Below are positions 44,254 through 53,738 of a stretch of DNA of 64,000 bases, one piece after another. Position 1 is the first letter of the stretch; each line of letters begins with the position of its first letter. The stretch lies in assembly GCF_023660105.1 (NCBI RefSeq), contig NZ_JAMHGA010000002.1, forward strand, positions 1 to 64,000, given 5' to 3'. Below the pieces are notes generated by a model that was given only the letters and a program-made list of their open reading frames with translations, had not been told where the DNA came from and searched no databases. The DNA is from Desulfovibrio aminophilus. GTDB lineage: Bacteria > Desulfobacterota > Desulfovibrionia > Desulfovibrionales > Desulfovibrionaceae. The translations under genes and the position numbers were made by a program.

Positions 44254-44782
44254 CGAGTATCCTGGCCAGTTGGAGCAGCCGGGAGCTGATCGTGATTCCG
44301 GCTCGGAGCGCGGCCCTTGGGTTGATTTCCAGGCTGAGCCTGCCGTCGGACTCCCGGAGGTTGACCATGAGCCCGCTGGGGCGCTGTTCCAAGCCGTAGC
44401 CGATGGTCAGGACCGGGCTGTCCTTGAGCCGCTCGATGATGGCGGCGGCCTCGCGCGGCGGAGTGCCGTTGAGCAGGAGGATGCGGCAGCCGGGCGCGGG
44501 CCACTGCTCCAGCAGGATTTCGGGCGGAGGCGGCACGGCCGCGAAGTGCGGCCGAATGGCACGGGCGTCCGTGGCGGCGACGGCCACCGGCGTGCCGCTC
44601 CCGCCCTGGATGGAAGCGGGCCAGGAGACGTATTTCACGATGCGGGTCACGAACAGGGCGCAGAGCTGGTCGCCGGAGGCGGCCAGCTCTGCGCCGCCGC
44701 GGGCCTCCCTGGCTCCGGGCCAAAGACAGACGGCCAGGATCACCAGCGGGAGCAGGGCGCGGGCCTTGTTCAGAAATCCCAT
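44240..44782 (-). CDS. YfiR-like (DUF4154) periplasmic protein
   Basis: 180 aa with a signal peptide (LNKARALLPLVILAVCLWPGA). The DUF4154 motifs are visible: QLCALFVTRIVKYVSWPAS at the N-terminus, ILLLNGTPPREAAAIIERL, LTIGYGLEQRPSGLMVNLRE and LEINPRAALRAGITISSRLL. YfiR of Pseudomonas represses the diguanylate cyclase YfiN in the periplasm, but here the downstream gene is a histidine kinase, so this protein may regulate that kinase (inference). It overlaps the TonB-receptor gene by 13 nt and the kinase by 14 nt. Confidence 0.85.
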   Translation of the reverse strand: MGFLNKARALLPLVILAVCLWPGAREARGGAELAASGDQLCALFVTRIVKYVSWPASIQGGSGTPVAVAATDARAIRPHFAAVPPPPEILLEQWPAPGCRILLLNGTPPREAAAIIERLKDSPVLTIGYGLEQRPSGLMVNLRESDGRLSLEINPRAALRAGITISSRLLQLARILDDAE

Positions 44783-46692
44783 GTGAGTCTCAGGCTGAAG
44801 CTGGTGTCCACCTGGAGCAGCGAATATTCCTGCTGCGCGCCCAGCAGGTTCTGCCCGATGAGTTCCAGGAGCAGGCCGTCGCGGACTTTCCAGGAGGCAT
44901 GGGCGTCCATGGTGAAGTAGCCCGGGATGCGTTCCTCGGTGGGGCTGTCCAGGTAGGCCAGGGAAAAATCCAAGCCGATGTCCCGCGTGAGACGGCTCAT
45001 GGCCATGAGCTTGGCTTCCGCCACGGTGTTCTGTTCGATCTCCGGATACTCGTGGCCGTCCACGGAGATCCGGTCGAAATCCTGGCGGATCAGGCTCAAG
45101 GAGGGGCGCAGGGTGAGCCACTCGCGGGCCTGCCAGTCCAGCAGCATCTCGGCGCCGTAGGCGTTGCCGTTCAGGGTGTTGGCCACGGTGCCGGTGTGCG
45201 CGGCCCTGTCCAGCCGGATGCCGTTGAGCCGGTCGTAGTCGTTGGCGAACAGGGAGACGTCCAGGCTCAGCTCTCGCGAGAGGTGGCGGCGGTAGCCGGC
45301 TTCGTAGGCGATCAGCTCCTCGTTGGACAGGCCGTTGGGGGCGTGGATGGTGTACTCGTCCGGGCCCTGACGGATTTTGTAGGTGCCTTCCCGCTGCCAG
45401 CGGTTCGCCGCGCGCACGGCCCGCGAGACCGCGAGCCAGAATTCCTGGCGGTCCAGGGTGTGCAGGAGGCGGGCCGTGGGCTGGATTTCCAGCGCGCCCC
45501 GGCCCTGGTAGTCGAACTTGGAGCCGAGGATGAGGAAGAGGCGGTCCGGGACGAGGCGGATCTTGTCCTGGACGAAGGCGCTCGACTCCAGGGTGTAGGA
45601 GTTCATCCGCTCCATGCTCCAGTCCGGGCCGTTCTCGAAGCTGTCCCAGTAGTAGCGGGCCCCCAGGCCCCAGCTCAGGCGGTGGACGCCGATCTCCTCC
45701 ATGGCGTCCTGGAATTCGGCGTCCCAGACGTTCTCGATCCCGTCGCGGCCATCGCTGTTCTGCCATTCCCGCATGTAGGAGGTGCGCAGGCGCATGCCCG
45801 AGTCCAGACCGGTGGCCCGGTCCCACGTGAACTGCCAGTATCCGCCGGCGGTGTCCCTCGGGCCCGGGGCCATGATCTGGGGCATGGCCGCGCCGCCCTC
45901 GTCGAGTTGGGAGCGGACGATTTCGCCCTGCAGGGATATCTCGTCGGTGAAGGCGTTGCGCCAGTCCGCCCGGAAGCCGCTCCGGCCCTGCCGCCAGTTG
46001 CGCGAACTGCTCGTGTGGTGGCCCGGGTCCTCGATCCGAAGCCCGTCCTTGTAGCTGGCCTTGGCGTAGGCCCGGTAGTGCAGGTCGTCCCCGACGGCCG
46101 CGCCCAGGCGCAGGCTCTGCTCGATGCCGTCCGTGCCCGCCAGGGTGACGCTTTGCGCTCCCTGGGTCTCGGACGCGGGCTTGGTGATGATGTTGATGAC
46201 TCCGGTGAAGGAGTCCGAGCCCCAGAGGCTGGTCCAGACGCCCCGGATCACTTCGATGCGTTTGACCGTCTCCAGGGGGATGTTCTGGTTGCTCCAGTCC
46301 ACTTCGGTCCGTGTCGGCGAGGTGATCGGACGGCCGTCCACGAGCACGAGGTGCTTGTTGTTGAGCATGCTGTTGAAGCCCCTGACGCCCACGCTCCACT
46401 TGTCCGTGTCGGTGCGGGCCACATGCACGCCGGGCGCGAGCTTGAGGGCTTCGGGAATGTTCGTGGCCCCGGAACGCCGGATGTCCTCCTCGGTGATGAC
46501 CGTGACGGCCCCGGCCACCTGGGACAGGGGTTCGTTGCGCTTGGAGGCCGTGACCACCCTCGCGTCCAGGATGTCTTCCATCTCCACGCCGGAGAGGCGC
46601 GGGTCCGCGTCCTGCGCCCACGCCGAGGCGGCCCAAAGGCAGAGCAGGAGAGCGGCGGAGAGGACGCCCGGGAGTCCCGGACGAAAGCGCAT
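44770..46692 (-). CDS. TonB-dependent outer-membrane receptor
   Basis: 640 aa with signal peptide (LPGVLSAALLLCLWAASAWA). The plug domain is present (VVTASKRNEPLSQVAGA, TNIPEALKLAPGVHV, VGVRGFNSMLNNKHLVLVDG) and the barrel ends in a C-terminal aromatic (RLTWDF). These receptors import siderophores, haem, cobalamin, sugars or other ligands. The substrate cannot be told. The start overlaps the regulator stop as ATGA, tying it to a two-component system in a single transcript; this recalls ligand-sensing operons in which the receptor feeds the sensor (inference). Confidence 0.9.
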   Translation of the reverse strand: MRFRPGLPGVLSAALLLCLWAASAWAQDADPRLSGVEMEDILDARVVTASKRNEPLSQVAGAVTVITEEDIRRSGATNIPEALKLAPGVHVARTDTDKWSVGVRGFNSMLNNKHLVLVDGRPITSPTRTEVDWSNQNIPLETVKRIEVIRGVWTSLWGSDSFTGVINIITKPASETQGAQSVTLAGTDGIEQSLRLGAAVGDDLHYRAYAKASYKDGLRIEDPGHHTSSSRNWRQGRSGFRADWRNAFTDEISLQGEIVRSQLDEGGAAMPQIMAPGPRDTAGGYWQFTWDRATGLDSGMRLRTSYMREWQNSDGRDGIENVWDAEFQDAMEEIGVHRLSWGLGARYYWDSFENGPDWSMERMNSYTLESSAFVQDKIRLVPDRLFLILGSKFDYQGRGALEIQPTARLLHTLDRQEFWLAVSRAVRAANRWQREGTYKIRQGPDEYTIHAPNGLSNEELIAYEAGYRRHLSRELSLDVSLFANDYDRLNGIRLDRAAHTGTVANTLNGNAYGAEMLLDWQAREWLTLRPSLSLIRQDFDRISVDGHEYPEIEQNTVAEAKLMAMSRLTRDIGLDFSLAYLDSPTEERIPGYFTMDAHASWKVRDGLLLELIGQNLLGAQQEYSLLQVDTSFSLRLTWDF

Positions 46693-47399
46693 CAGGCGTT
46701 CCTGGCAGGAGCCGCCGCCATGAGATAGCCGCGTCCCCGGATGGTCTTGATGCTGGCCTTGCCGTCCAGTTTCTTGCGCAGATTGCTCATGTGCACGTTG
46801 AGCACGTAGTCGTCGAAGTCCAGCCCCTTGCCCAGGGCCTGCTCCATGAGCGTTTCCCGCTCCACGATGCCGCCCAGGTTCCGTCCGAGCATCTCGACGA
46901 TGCTGAACTCCGTGGCCGTGAGGTGGATCGGGCGTTGGCCGATGCTGACCATGCGCGAGGCCGGGTCAATGAGCACCTCGCCGACGCGGATGGCCGCGCC
47001 ACCGGGAGAGGCCGGGTGCGCGCCGCCCGCCAGGGGCCCGGAGGTCCGGCGCAGGACGGCCCGCATCCGGGCCAGCAGCTCGCGCAGGGGGAATGGTTTG
47101 GGGATGTAGTCGTCCGCGCCCTTCTCCAGGCCGACGACGCGATCCACCTCCTCGCCCCGGCCGGTGAGCATGATGATCGGCACGCCCGAGTCCTTGCGCA
47201 GCCGCCCGAGGACCTCGAACCCGCTGGTGTCCGGGAGCATGATGTCCAGGATGACCAGGTCGTAGGGGGTTTCCGCGAACCGGCGCAGGCCTTCGCCGGC
47301 CGAGTGCGCGGCGTGGACCGTGATGCCTTCGCCCCCGAGATACTTGGAGAGCAGTTCGCCCAGTTCCTGGTCGTCATCAATAAGCAATGTTGTCGTCAT
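46692..47399 (-). CDS. OmpR/PhoB-family response regulator
   Basis: 235 aa. Receiver residues: LIDDDQ acidic pocket, Asp52 in LVILDIML, LTGRG and the Lys in YIPKPFPLREL. A winged-helix DNA-binding domain follows (IHLTATEFSIVEMLGRNLGG, LNVHMSNLRKKLDGKASIKT). It is the first gene of the operon running RR, TonB receptor, YfiR-like protein, histidine kinase, and is presumably activated by that kinase. It is divergent from the flagellin gene. Confidence 0.92.
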   Translation of the reverse strand: MTTTLLIDDDQELGELLSKYLGGEGITVHAAHSAGEGLRRFAETPYDLVILDIMLPDTSGFEVLGRLRKDSGVPIIMLTGRGEEVDRVVGLEKGADDYIPKPFPLRELLARMRAVLRRTSGPLAGGAHPASPGGAAIRVGEVLIDPASRMVSIGQRPIHLTATEFSIVEMLGRNLGGIVERETLMEQALGKGLDFDDYVLNVHMSNLRKKLDGKASIKTIRGRGYLMAAAPARNA

Positions 47400-47658
47400 G
47401 TGGGCACCATTTTTTGTTTCAAAATAAATCTTCAGGATGAGAAGCGGAAGAATTTTAATATAAAGAAACATTAAAATGACAATTGAAACATAAGTTCTCT
47501 TCTTGAAAATCAATAATAATCGAAATATAAATTGATAGGGAAAAAAATTCCCATCGTAAACGCTGGTGCTGTGTTCCTCCGTATATCCATTCAGAAGACG
47601 TTCCGTACTCATCGTGAGCGGGACAATGCATGGATGCACAACTATTCAAGGAGGAACC
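47400..47658. other. AT-rich divergent promoter region
   Basis: Visibly AT-rich compared with the surroundings. It contains GGGAA(AAAAA)TTCCC near 47538-47553, but no clear sigma-54 or FliA box for flagellin. AAGGAGG ahead of the flagellin start is obvious. Confidence 0.4.
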
Positions 47659-48513
47659 ATGTCGCTCGTCATCAACAACAACCTCATGGCGAATTCAGCG
47701 GCCCGGCATCTGACCGACGCCTACAGCAAGTTGTCTTCGTCCACTGAAAAGCTGTCCTCGGGACTGCGGATCAACTCCTCGGCCGACGACGCCGCGGGCA
47801 TGGCCGTCAGCGAGCTCATGAAGTCCGACGTGGCCACGCTGAACCAGGGCGTGCGCAACGCCAACGACGGCATCTCCATGATCCAGACCGCCGACGGCGC
47901 GCTCTCGGTCATCGACGAGAAGCTCATCCGCATGAAGGAACTGGCGGAGCAGGCCTCCACCGGCACCTACACCTCGACCCAGCGCCTGATCATCGACTCC
48001 GAGTACCAGGCCATGGCCTCGGAGATCACGCGAATCGCCAACGCCACGGACTTCAACGGCATCTACCTGCTCAACGGCAACCTCTCCGGCGACGGCCTGA
48101 CCGTCCACTTCGGCACGGGCAACGATTCGTCCGAGGACAAGTACAGCGTGGTCATCGGCAACAGCACCGCCGGAGCCCTGGGCGTGGGCCATGCCGCCAC
48201 GGGGGCGGGCGCCAGCGTCTCCACCCAGGCCCTGGCCCAGGCCGCCCTGGACGCCCTGGACAAGGCCGTGGTCAGCAAGGACAACATCCGCGCCAACCTC
48301 GGCGCCTTGGAAAACCGGCTGAACGCCACCATCTCCAACCTCGAGGTCCAGTCCGAGAACCTGTCGGCCGCCCAGTCCCAGATCGCGGATGTGGACGTGG
48401 CCACGGAGATGACCAACTACACGAAGCAGCAGATCATCACCCAGTCCGCGGTGGCCATGCTCTCGCAGGCCAACTCCCTGCCCCAGATGGCGCTCTCGCT
48501 CATCCAGGGCTAG
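47659..48513 (+). CDS. fliC: Flagellin
   Basis: 284 aa, a short flagellin with D0 and D1 only (SLVINNNLMANSAARHLTDA at the start, QQIITQSAVAMLSQANSLPQ at the end); the variable surface domain is nearly missing. AAGGAGGA just ahead of the ATG gives a strong SD. It forms the filament. The hook-filament genes follow 870 nt later, after a terminator and an AT-rich region, so it is transcribed separately. The region around Thr/Ser/Asn residues may be glycosylated (inference). Confidence 0.95.
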   Translation: MSLVINNNLMANSAARHLTDAYSKLSSSTEKLSSGLRINSSADDAAGMAVSELMKSDVATLNQGVRNANDGISMIQTADGALSVIDEKLIRMKELAEQASTGTYTSTQRLIIDSEYQAMASEITRIANATDFNGIYLLNGNLSGDGLTVHFGTGNDSSEDKYSVVIGNSTAGALGVGHAATGAGASVSTQALAQAALDALDKAVVSKDNIRANLGALENRLNATISNLEVQSENLSAAQSQIADVDVATEMTNYTKQQIITQSAVAMLSQANSLPQMALSLIQG

Positions 48514-48539
48514 TAGCGGCCGTCTGCCTCCTCCAATCC

Positions 48540-48570
48540 AAGGCCCGGGGAAATCCGGGCCTTCTTTTTT
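48540..48570 (+). terminator. Flagellin terminator
   Basis: AAGGCCCGG (48540-48548) pairs with CCGGGCCTT (48555-48563), loop GGAAAT, followed by CTTTTTT. Confidence 0.9.
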
Positions 48571-48840
48571 CTCCTGTCGTTTTTTTGGGGCCGAACGTTT
48601 CACCCGGCGGCGGGGAATTTTTTGCCTTTTCCTTCTCCTCTCTTGTTTTCCTGGGAATTGTCCCATGATTTTAGGCTGTTCATTCCTTGCGAAAGATTCG
48701 CGATCTTTATTTTTCTATGGTTGTTTTGCTGTTTTATTGAGTTTTAGCTGAATAATTATTTGTGTTCATTAATGATATTATATTGAATATAAATAATTGG
48801 AGGAATTTGAATTGCAGATGGTTGGTAACGAGGAAATGAA
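48571..48840 (+). other. AT-rich region ahead of the sigma factor gene
   Basis: Low-GC stretch that continues into the sigma factor gene. A short perfect stem AAAGAT-TCGCG-ATCTTT at 48692-48708 is followed by ATTTTTC and may terminate or bind a regulator. The SD for the next gene is GAGGA at 48830-48834. No gene is seen. Confidence 0.4.
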
Positions 48841-49383
48841 ATGCATACCGAGCTTAGATGTACATACGACATATTTTTTGAAAATTACTCACGATTCATA
48901 ATGTCGTGTATAAAAAATTTCATCCGTATGAATAACATTCCGATAAATCATGAAGATGTAGATGATATATATCAAAATATAGCGATAAAAATCATCAAGA
49001 ACAAATACATTGAAAAGTACGACAATGAAAAAAGCTCCATGTCGACGTGGATAGGCACGATTTCTCGGACAACAGCGATCGATTACTACAGAATGAAGAG
49101 GCATCACTACAATGAAACGGATATTTCTGAAGCGGATTCGTGTGTCGGACAAGAGGATGTCCAGCCCGGACTGCAGCTGCCCGGCGGCGTGCTGAGCAGG
49201 CGGCAGGCGCAGGTCATCTCCCTGTTCTTTCAGGAGGGACTGGAGGCCGGGGAGATCGCCGGACGGCTCGGCATCTCTCCGCAAACCGTCCGCAGCATCA
49301 AGTTTCAGGCCCTGGAGAAGTTGCGCAGGCACTATGGCGCGGTCTCGGAGGAAGAGGTCGCGCAAAGGAGGAAGGCCCCATGA
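48841..49383 (+). CDS. ECF-like RNA polymerase sigma factor, base-composition chimera
   Basis: 180 aa. Region 2 spans about residues 15-95 (FENYSRFIMSCIKNFIRMNN, VDDIYQNIAIKIIKNKYIEK, SSMSTWIGTISRTTAIDYYR), region 4 about 118-168 (LSRRQAQVISLFFQEGLEAG, GRLGISPQTVRSIKFQALEK). Codons up to about 49135 are AT-rich; after that the gene is strongly GC-rich like its neighbours. This sharp switch suggests recombination that joined an imported region 2 to a resident region 4. The stop overlaps the flgD start (ATGA), so it is in the hook/filament operon and may direct transcription of flagellar late genes. Its target promoter is unknown. Confidence 0.75.
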   Translation: MHTELRCTYDIFFENYSRFIMSCIKNFIRMNNIPINHEDVDDIYQNIAIKIIKNKYIEKYDNEKSSMSTWIGTISRTTAIDYYRMKRHHYNETDISEADSCVGQEDVQPGLQLPGGVLSRRQAQVISLFFQEGLEAGEIAGRLGISPQTVRSIKFQALEKLRRHYGAVSEEEVAQRRKAP

Positions 49384-50075
49384 GCACCACCGAGGCGACC
49401 AGCTATTACAGCTCTCTGCTTTCGTCATCGTCCACGACCACGGCGGCCGCGACGACGGAAAGCTCCTCGTCCACCAGCAGCCTGACGTCGGAGGATTTTC
49501 TGACGCTGCTGCTGGCCGAGATCGAGAACCAGGACCCCACCGAACCCTTGGACAACGCCGAGATGGTCAGCCAGCTCACCGGCTATTCCCAGCTGGACCA
49601 GCTCACCGCCATCAACGAGAAGCTCGGCGACCTGACCGACAGCCTGGGCTCGGTCACGGCCTCCAACAGCCTGAGCTACATCGGCAAGACCGTCGAGGCC
49701 GAGGGTTCGACCATCAGCAAGTCGGAGGAGGAGATCTCCCCCCTGGGCTTCACCCTGGGGGACGACGCCTCGTCCGTGACGGTCAACGTCTACAACTCCT
49801 CCGGCGACATCGTGGCCACCGACACCTTCTCGAACCTGGAGGAGGGCGGCCACACCTACCAGTGGGACGGCCTGGACGCCGACGGCGACGCCGCGGCCGA
49901 CGGCATCTATTCCGTGATCATCACCGCCCAGGGCGGCACCGGGGCCGACGTGGACGTGACCACCACGGCCAGCGGCGTGGTCACCGGCCTGTCCTCGGAC
50001 TCCGACGGGGTCACCCTCACCCTGGACGACGGGCGGACCGTGAAGCTGACGGACGTCATTTCGGTCACGGCCTGA
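49380..50075 (+). CDS. flgD: Flagellar hook capping protein FlgD
   Basis: 231 aa, start overlapping the sigma-factor stop (ATGA). The Ser/Thr-rich N-terminus leads to the conserved motif LTSEDFLTLLLAEIENQDPT and EPLDNAEMVSQLTGYSQLDQ; the C-terminal FlgD Ig-like/Tudor region follows (TYQWDGLDADGDAAADGIYS). It caps the growing hook during assembly. Length fits the family. The Asp-rich C-terminus is normal. Confidence 0.94.
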   Translation: MSTTEATSYYSSLLSSSSTTTAAATTESSSSTSSLTSEDFLTLLLAEIENQDPTEPLDNAEMVSQLTGYSQLDQLTAINEKLGDLTDSLGSVTASNSLSYIGKTVEAEGSTISKSEEEISPLGFTLGDDASSVTVNVYNSSGDIVATDTFSNLEEGGHTYQWDGLDADGDAAADGIYSVIITAQGGTGADVDVTTTASGVVTGLSSDSDGVTLTLDDGRTVKLTDVISVTA

Positions 50076-50120
50076 ACGGATCGCGCACCATCAACCGTAT
50101 CTTTCAGAAGGAGAAGGGAC

Positions 50121-51671
50121 ATGAGCGTCACGGGATCGATGTACACCGGCATTTCCGGCCTGCAGGCCCAGAGCCAGGCCATCTCCGTGGTCAGCAACAA
50201 CTTGGCCAATACGAGCACCACGGCCTACAAGTCGTCCTCCATCACATTCGAGGACGTATTCTACAGCACGCTCTCCACCGGGGGCACCCTGGACCAGGTG
50301 GGCAACGGCGTCACGGTCTCCGCCGTCTATACCGACTTCTCCCAGGGGTCCTACCAGTCCACCAACTCGGCCACCGACGTGGCCCTGACCGACGACGGCT
50401 TCTTCATCGTCCGGGACTCCAAGACCGACAGCACCTACTACACCCGCGACGGCAACTTCACCTTCAACACCTATGGCTATCTGGTGGACTCCAGCGGCAA
50501 CCGGGTCCAGGGCTGGGGCATGGTGGACGGCTCCCTCACCGGCGGGCTGGTGGACATCCGGCTGGAGGACTCCCAGTCGCCGCCCGCGGCCACCAGCGAG
50601 GTGAACATGATCGTGAACCTCGATTCCGAGTCCACCGACGACGCCGTGACCTCGGACATCTACACCTCGCTCTTCGACTCCTATGACGGCGCGCAGGAGC
50701 CGCCGCTGGGCGATTCGCTCTATTCCTACTCCTCCACCATCACGGTCTACGACGAGAACGGCGCGTCCCACGACCTGACCGTCTATTTCGACAAGGTCAC
50801 GACCAACGACGACGGCTCCATCGTCTGGGAGTACATCGTCACCTGCGACGCCGGTGACGACCAGCGGGTCTACGACGGCACGGACGTGGGCTCCACCAGC
50901 GCCGCCGGTCTGCTCATGGCCGGAACCATGACCTTCAGCACCTCCGGCAAGATGGAGTCCCTGTCCGCCTTCAGCCTGGACGACAGCGTGCTCGGTTCCG
51001 GCGGGGCCATGGACAAGGCCAACTGGTCGCTGTCCTCGTTCGACGCCAACGGCCTGCCCCTGCTGGAGGCCAACTTCACCAACTCGGACGAGAACCAGGC
51101 CATCGCCATCAACTTCGGGCTCTCCAACTCCGACCCGGCCACGGGCACGGGCTGGGACACCAGCGGCGGCGTGAGCACCCTGGCCGACCTGACCTCGGCC
51201 ACGGCGGTGGACGATCTCCCGGAGTTCAACAGCAGCCGCCTCGCGTCCAACTACACCACCAGCTACACCTCCAGCTCGGCCACCTACACCCTGACCCAGG
51301 ACGGCTACGCCTCCGGCGTGTTGAAGGGGGTCTCCATCGACGACGGCGGCGTGCTGTGGGCCTCGTACACCAACGGCCAGAGCGTCGCGCTCTACACCCT
51401 GGCCCTGGCCGACTTCGCCAACGAACAGGGCCTGGAGGCCCTGGGCGGCAACCTCTACGGCGCCACGGCCCAGTCCGGCCAGGCCACCATCGGCACGGCG
51501 GGCACCGCCGGATTCGGCGACGTGGCCTCCAACTGCCTGGAGCAGTCCAACGTGGACACGGCCACCGAGCTGACCAACCTGATCATCCTGCAGGCCGCCT
51601 ACCAGGCCAACAGCAAGGTGGTCACCACGGCGAACACCCTGCTCCAGACCGCGATCAGCATGAAGAGCTAG
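50121..51671 (+). CDS. flgE: Flagellar hook protein FlgE
   Basis: 516 aa. N-terminal rod/hook motif (SMYTGISGLQAQSQAISVVS, NNLANTSTTAYKSS) and the C-terminal hook helix (QAAYQANSKVVTTANTLLQT) are intact; the central region is the FlgE D2 domain. AGAAGGAG precedes ATG. It polymerises as the universal-joint hook. 45 nt follow flgD. Confidence 0.95.
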   Translation: MSVTGSMYTGISGLQAQSQAISVVSNNLANTSTTAYKSSSITFEDVFYSTLSTGGTLDQVGNGVTVSAVYTDFSQGSYQSTNSATDVALTDDGFFIVRDSKTDSTYYTRDGNFTFNTYGYLVDSSGNRVQGWGMVDGSLTGGLVDIRLEDSQSPPAATSEVNMIVNLDSESTDDAVTSDIYTSLFDSYDGAQEPPLGDSLYSYSSTITVYDENGASHDLTVYFDKVTTNDDGSIVWEYIVTCDAGDDQRVYDGTDVGSTSAAGLLMAGTMTFSTSGKMESLSAFSLDDSVLGSGGAMDKANWSLSSFDANGLPLLEANFTNSDENQAIAINFGLSNSDPATGTGWDTSGGVSTLADLTSATAVDDLPEFNSSRLASNYTTSYTSSSATYTLTQDGYASGVLKGVSIDDGGVLWASYTNGQSVALYTLALADFANEQGLEALGGNLYGATAQSGQATIGTAGTAGFGDVASNCLEQSNVDTATELTNLIILQAAYQANSKVVTTANTLLQTAISMKS

Positions 51672-51698
51672 CCGGAGTGGGTGCGGAGGAGAACGGCC

Positions 51699-53720
51699 AT
51701 GATCAACGCCCTGTACAACCTCGGCCTGAACGCCCTGCGCAACGCGCAGGTGTCCCTGACGAACACCTCGAACAACATCGCCAACGCGGACACCGAGGGC
51801 TACCAGCGCACCGAGACGAACTACGAGACCTCCTCCTCGATCACGATCCGCGGGCTCATGGTGGGCACCGGCGCGGAGGTCGACTCCATCACCTCCCAGT
51901 GGGACAAGTTCGTGGAGGCCCAGTACCTGGACGCCTCCGCGGACCTGAGCCGGGAAAACGCGGCCCTGGAGTACCTCTCCCAACTCGACACCCTGTTCTA
52001 CCAGGACGAGGACGAGGGGTTGGCGGTCTCTCTGGACGAGTTCTGGGCCTCCTGGAGCGAACTGGCCGCCGACCCCACGTCCACCTCCGCCCGGGAGGCC
52101 CTGCTCGGGGACGCGACGACCCTGGCCTATGCCCTGAACACCCTCTCGGAGGAATTGGACGGCACGGTGGAGAGCATCAACAGCGAGATCGTGAGCGAGG
52201 TGGGCGAGGCCAACGACCTCATCGACCAGATCGCGGCCGCGAACCAATACATCGCCGCCAACCAGGACGACAACCAGGCCATCTCCGACCGGGCGCAGCT
52301 TGTCCGCGAATTGAACGCGCTCATCGGGGTGAACGTCATCGAGCAGTCAAACGGCCAGATCACGATCCTGACCGAGGAGGGCTACAATCTCGTGGACGGG
52401 AACACGACGCACCACCTGGCTTACGCGGAGGCGGGCACGACCGAGTCGCTCACCCGCGGCTCCACCTATGACGGCGAAATCCAGTACTCCGGCGACTCCA
52501 GCGAGGAACTGCTTCTGCAGTTCGTGAGTTCCGGCCCGGATGGCTCGGCCCAGTTCAAGGTCTCGCTTGACGGCGGCGAGACCTGGCTCACGGGCGACGA
52601 CGGAAACACGCTCCTGTATACGGCCGACGGCGCGACGAACTCCGTGACCATCGAGGGCGTGGAGATCTCCTTCAGCGGCGTCGGGGACCACGCCGAGGGC
52701 GACCGCTACACGATCATGCCCAAGTCCGGGCTCTACTGGGAGAAGGGCGACGGTTCCCTGGTCAACATCACGCCCCTGACCGACGAGAGCGGCGTGAACG
52801 TGGACGGCCGGACCTCGGGGGGCAGCCTCGCGGGCCTCTTCCTGGCCCGGGACGACGTGGTGGTGCCTGCCCGGGACGAACTGGACGACCTGTCGCGCTC
52901 GCTCATCTGGGAGGTCAATTCGCTGCATTCCCAGGGGGCCGGGCTGGAGGCCCAGGATTCCCTCACGGGCGCCTATTCCGTGGAGGACCAGACCGCCGCG
53001 CTCTCCAACTGCGGTCTGACCTTCGGCGATGCGATCCAGGCCGGGACGCTGGAACTGGTCATCTATGACGCCGACGGGGCCGTCTCGACCACGGCGGACA
53101 TCAGCGTGGCCCCCTCCGAATCCCTGGACGACCTGGTGGCGGACATCAACGCGGCCTGCGGCGGGGAGCTGACCGCCTCGGTGGACGGGGACGGCAGGCT
53201 CGTGCTGAGCGCGGCCACGGGCCAGAGTTTCGAGGTAGCCGGGGACTCTTCCTCGGTTCTGGCCGCCCTGGGCCTGAATACCTTCTTCGACGGCAACGAC
53301 GCCGGCGACATCGCCGTCTGCTCTTCCATTGCGGGCGACCTCGCGCACATCAACGCCGGAGCAGTCGGGGACGATGGGCTCGTCGCCAGCGGCGGCAACG
53401 ATGTCGCCTCCTCCATCGCGCGCCTGGCCGAACAGGAAGTGGCCATCGGCACGGGGCGCTCCTCCTCCGAGAGCACCTATTCCGAGTTCCTCGGCGGCCT
53501 GGTGTCCTTCATCGGCTCCGCCGCCGCCTCGGCGGAGTCCAAGGGAAGCTATGCCGAGGTCTCGGCCCAGTATTATTCCGACCAGCAGGCCTCGGCCAGC
53601 GAAGTGAACGTGGACGAGGAACTGGTGAACCTGACCAAGTACCAGCAGTCCTATCAGGCCGCCGCGAAGATGATCGAGGTGACCAGGTCCCTGATGGACA
53701 CCCTGCTGGACATGGTCTGA
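51699..53720 (+). CDS. flgK: Flagellar hook-associated protein 1 FlgK
   Basis: 673 aa beginning MINALYNLGLNALRNAQVSL; GGAGGAGA lies at 51685-51692, and this ATG is preferred to an upstream frame extension. The N-terminal motif NTSNNIANADTEGYQRTETN and the C-terminal VDEELVNLTKYQQSYQAAAK are conserved. It forms the first hook-filament junction zone. Confidence 0.95.
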   Translation: MINALYNLGLNALRNAQVSLTNTSNNIANADTEGYQRTETNYETSSSITIRGLMVGTGAEVDSITSQWDKFVEAQYLDASADLSRENAALEYLSQLDTLFYQDEDEGLAVSLDEFWASWSELAADPTSTSAREALLGDATTLAYALNTLSEELDGTVESINSEIVSEVGEANDLIDQIAAANQYIAANQDDNQAISDRAQLVRELNALIGVNVIEQSNGQITILTEEGYNLVDGNTTHHLAYAEAGTTESLTRGSTYDGEIQYSGDSSEELLLQFVSSGPDGSAQFKVSLDGGETWLTGDDGNTLLYTADGATNSVTIEGVEISFSGVGDHAEGDRYTIMPKSGLYWEKGDGSLVNITPLTDESGVNVDGRTSGGSLAGLFLARDDVVVPARDELDDLSRSLIWEVNSLHSQGAGLEAQDSLTGAYSVEDQTAALSNCGLTFGDAIQAGTLELVIYDADGAVSTTADISVAPSESLDDLVADINAACGGELTASVDGDGRLVLSAATGQSFEVAGDSSSVLAALGLNTFFDGNDAGDIAVCSSIAGDLAHINAGAVGDDGLVASGGNDVASSIARLAEQEVAIGTGRSSSESTYSEFLGGLVSFIGSAAASAESKGSYAEVSAQYYSDQQASASEVNVDEELVNLTKYQQSYQAAAKMIEVTRSLMDTLLDMV

Positions 53721-53738
53721 TCAGGAAGGGGGAATTCC

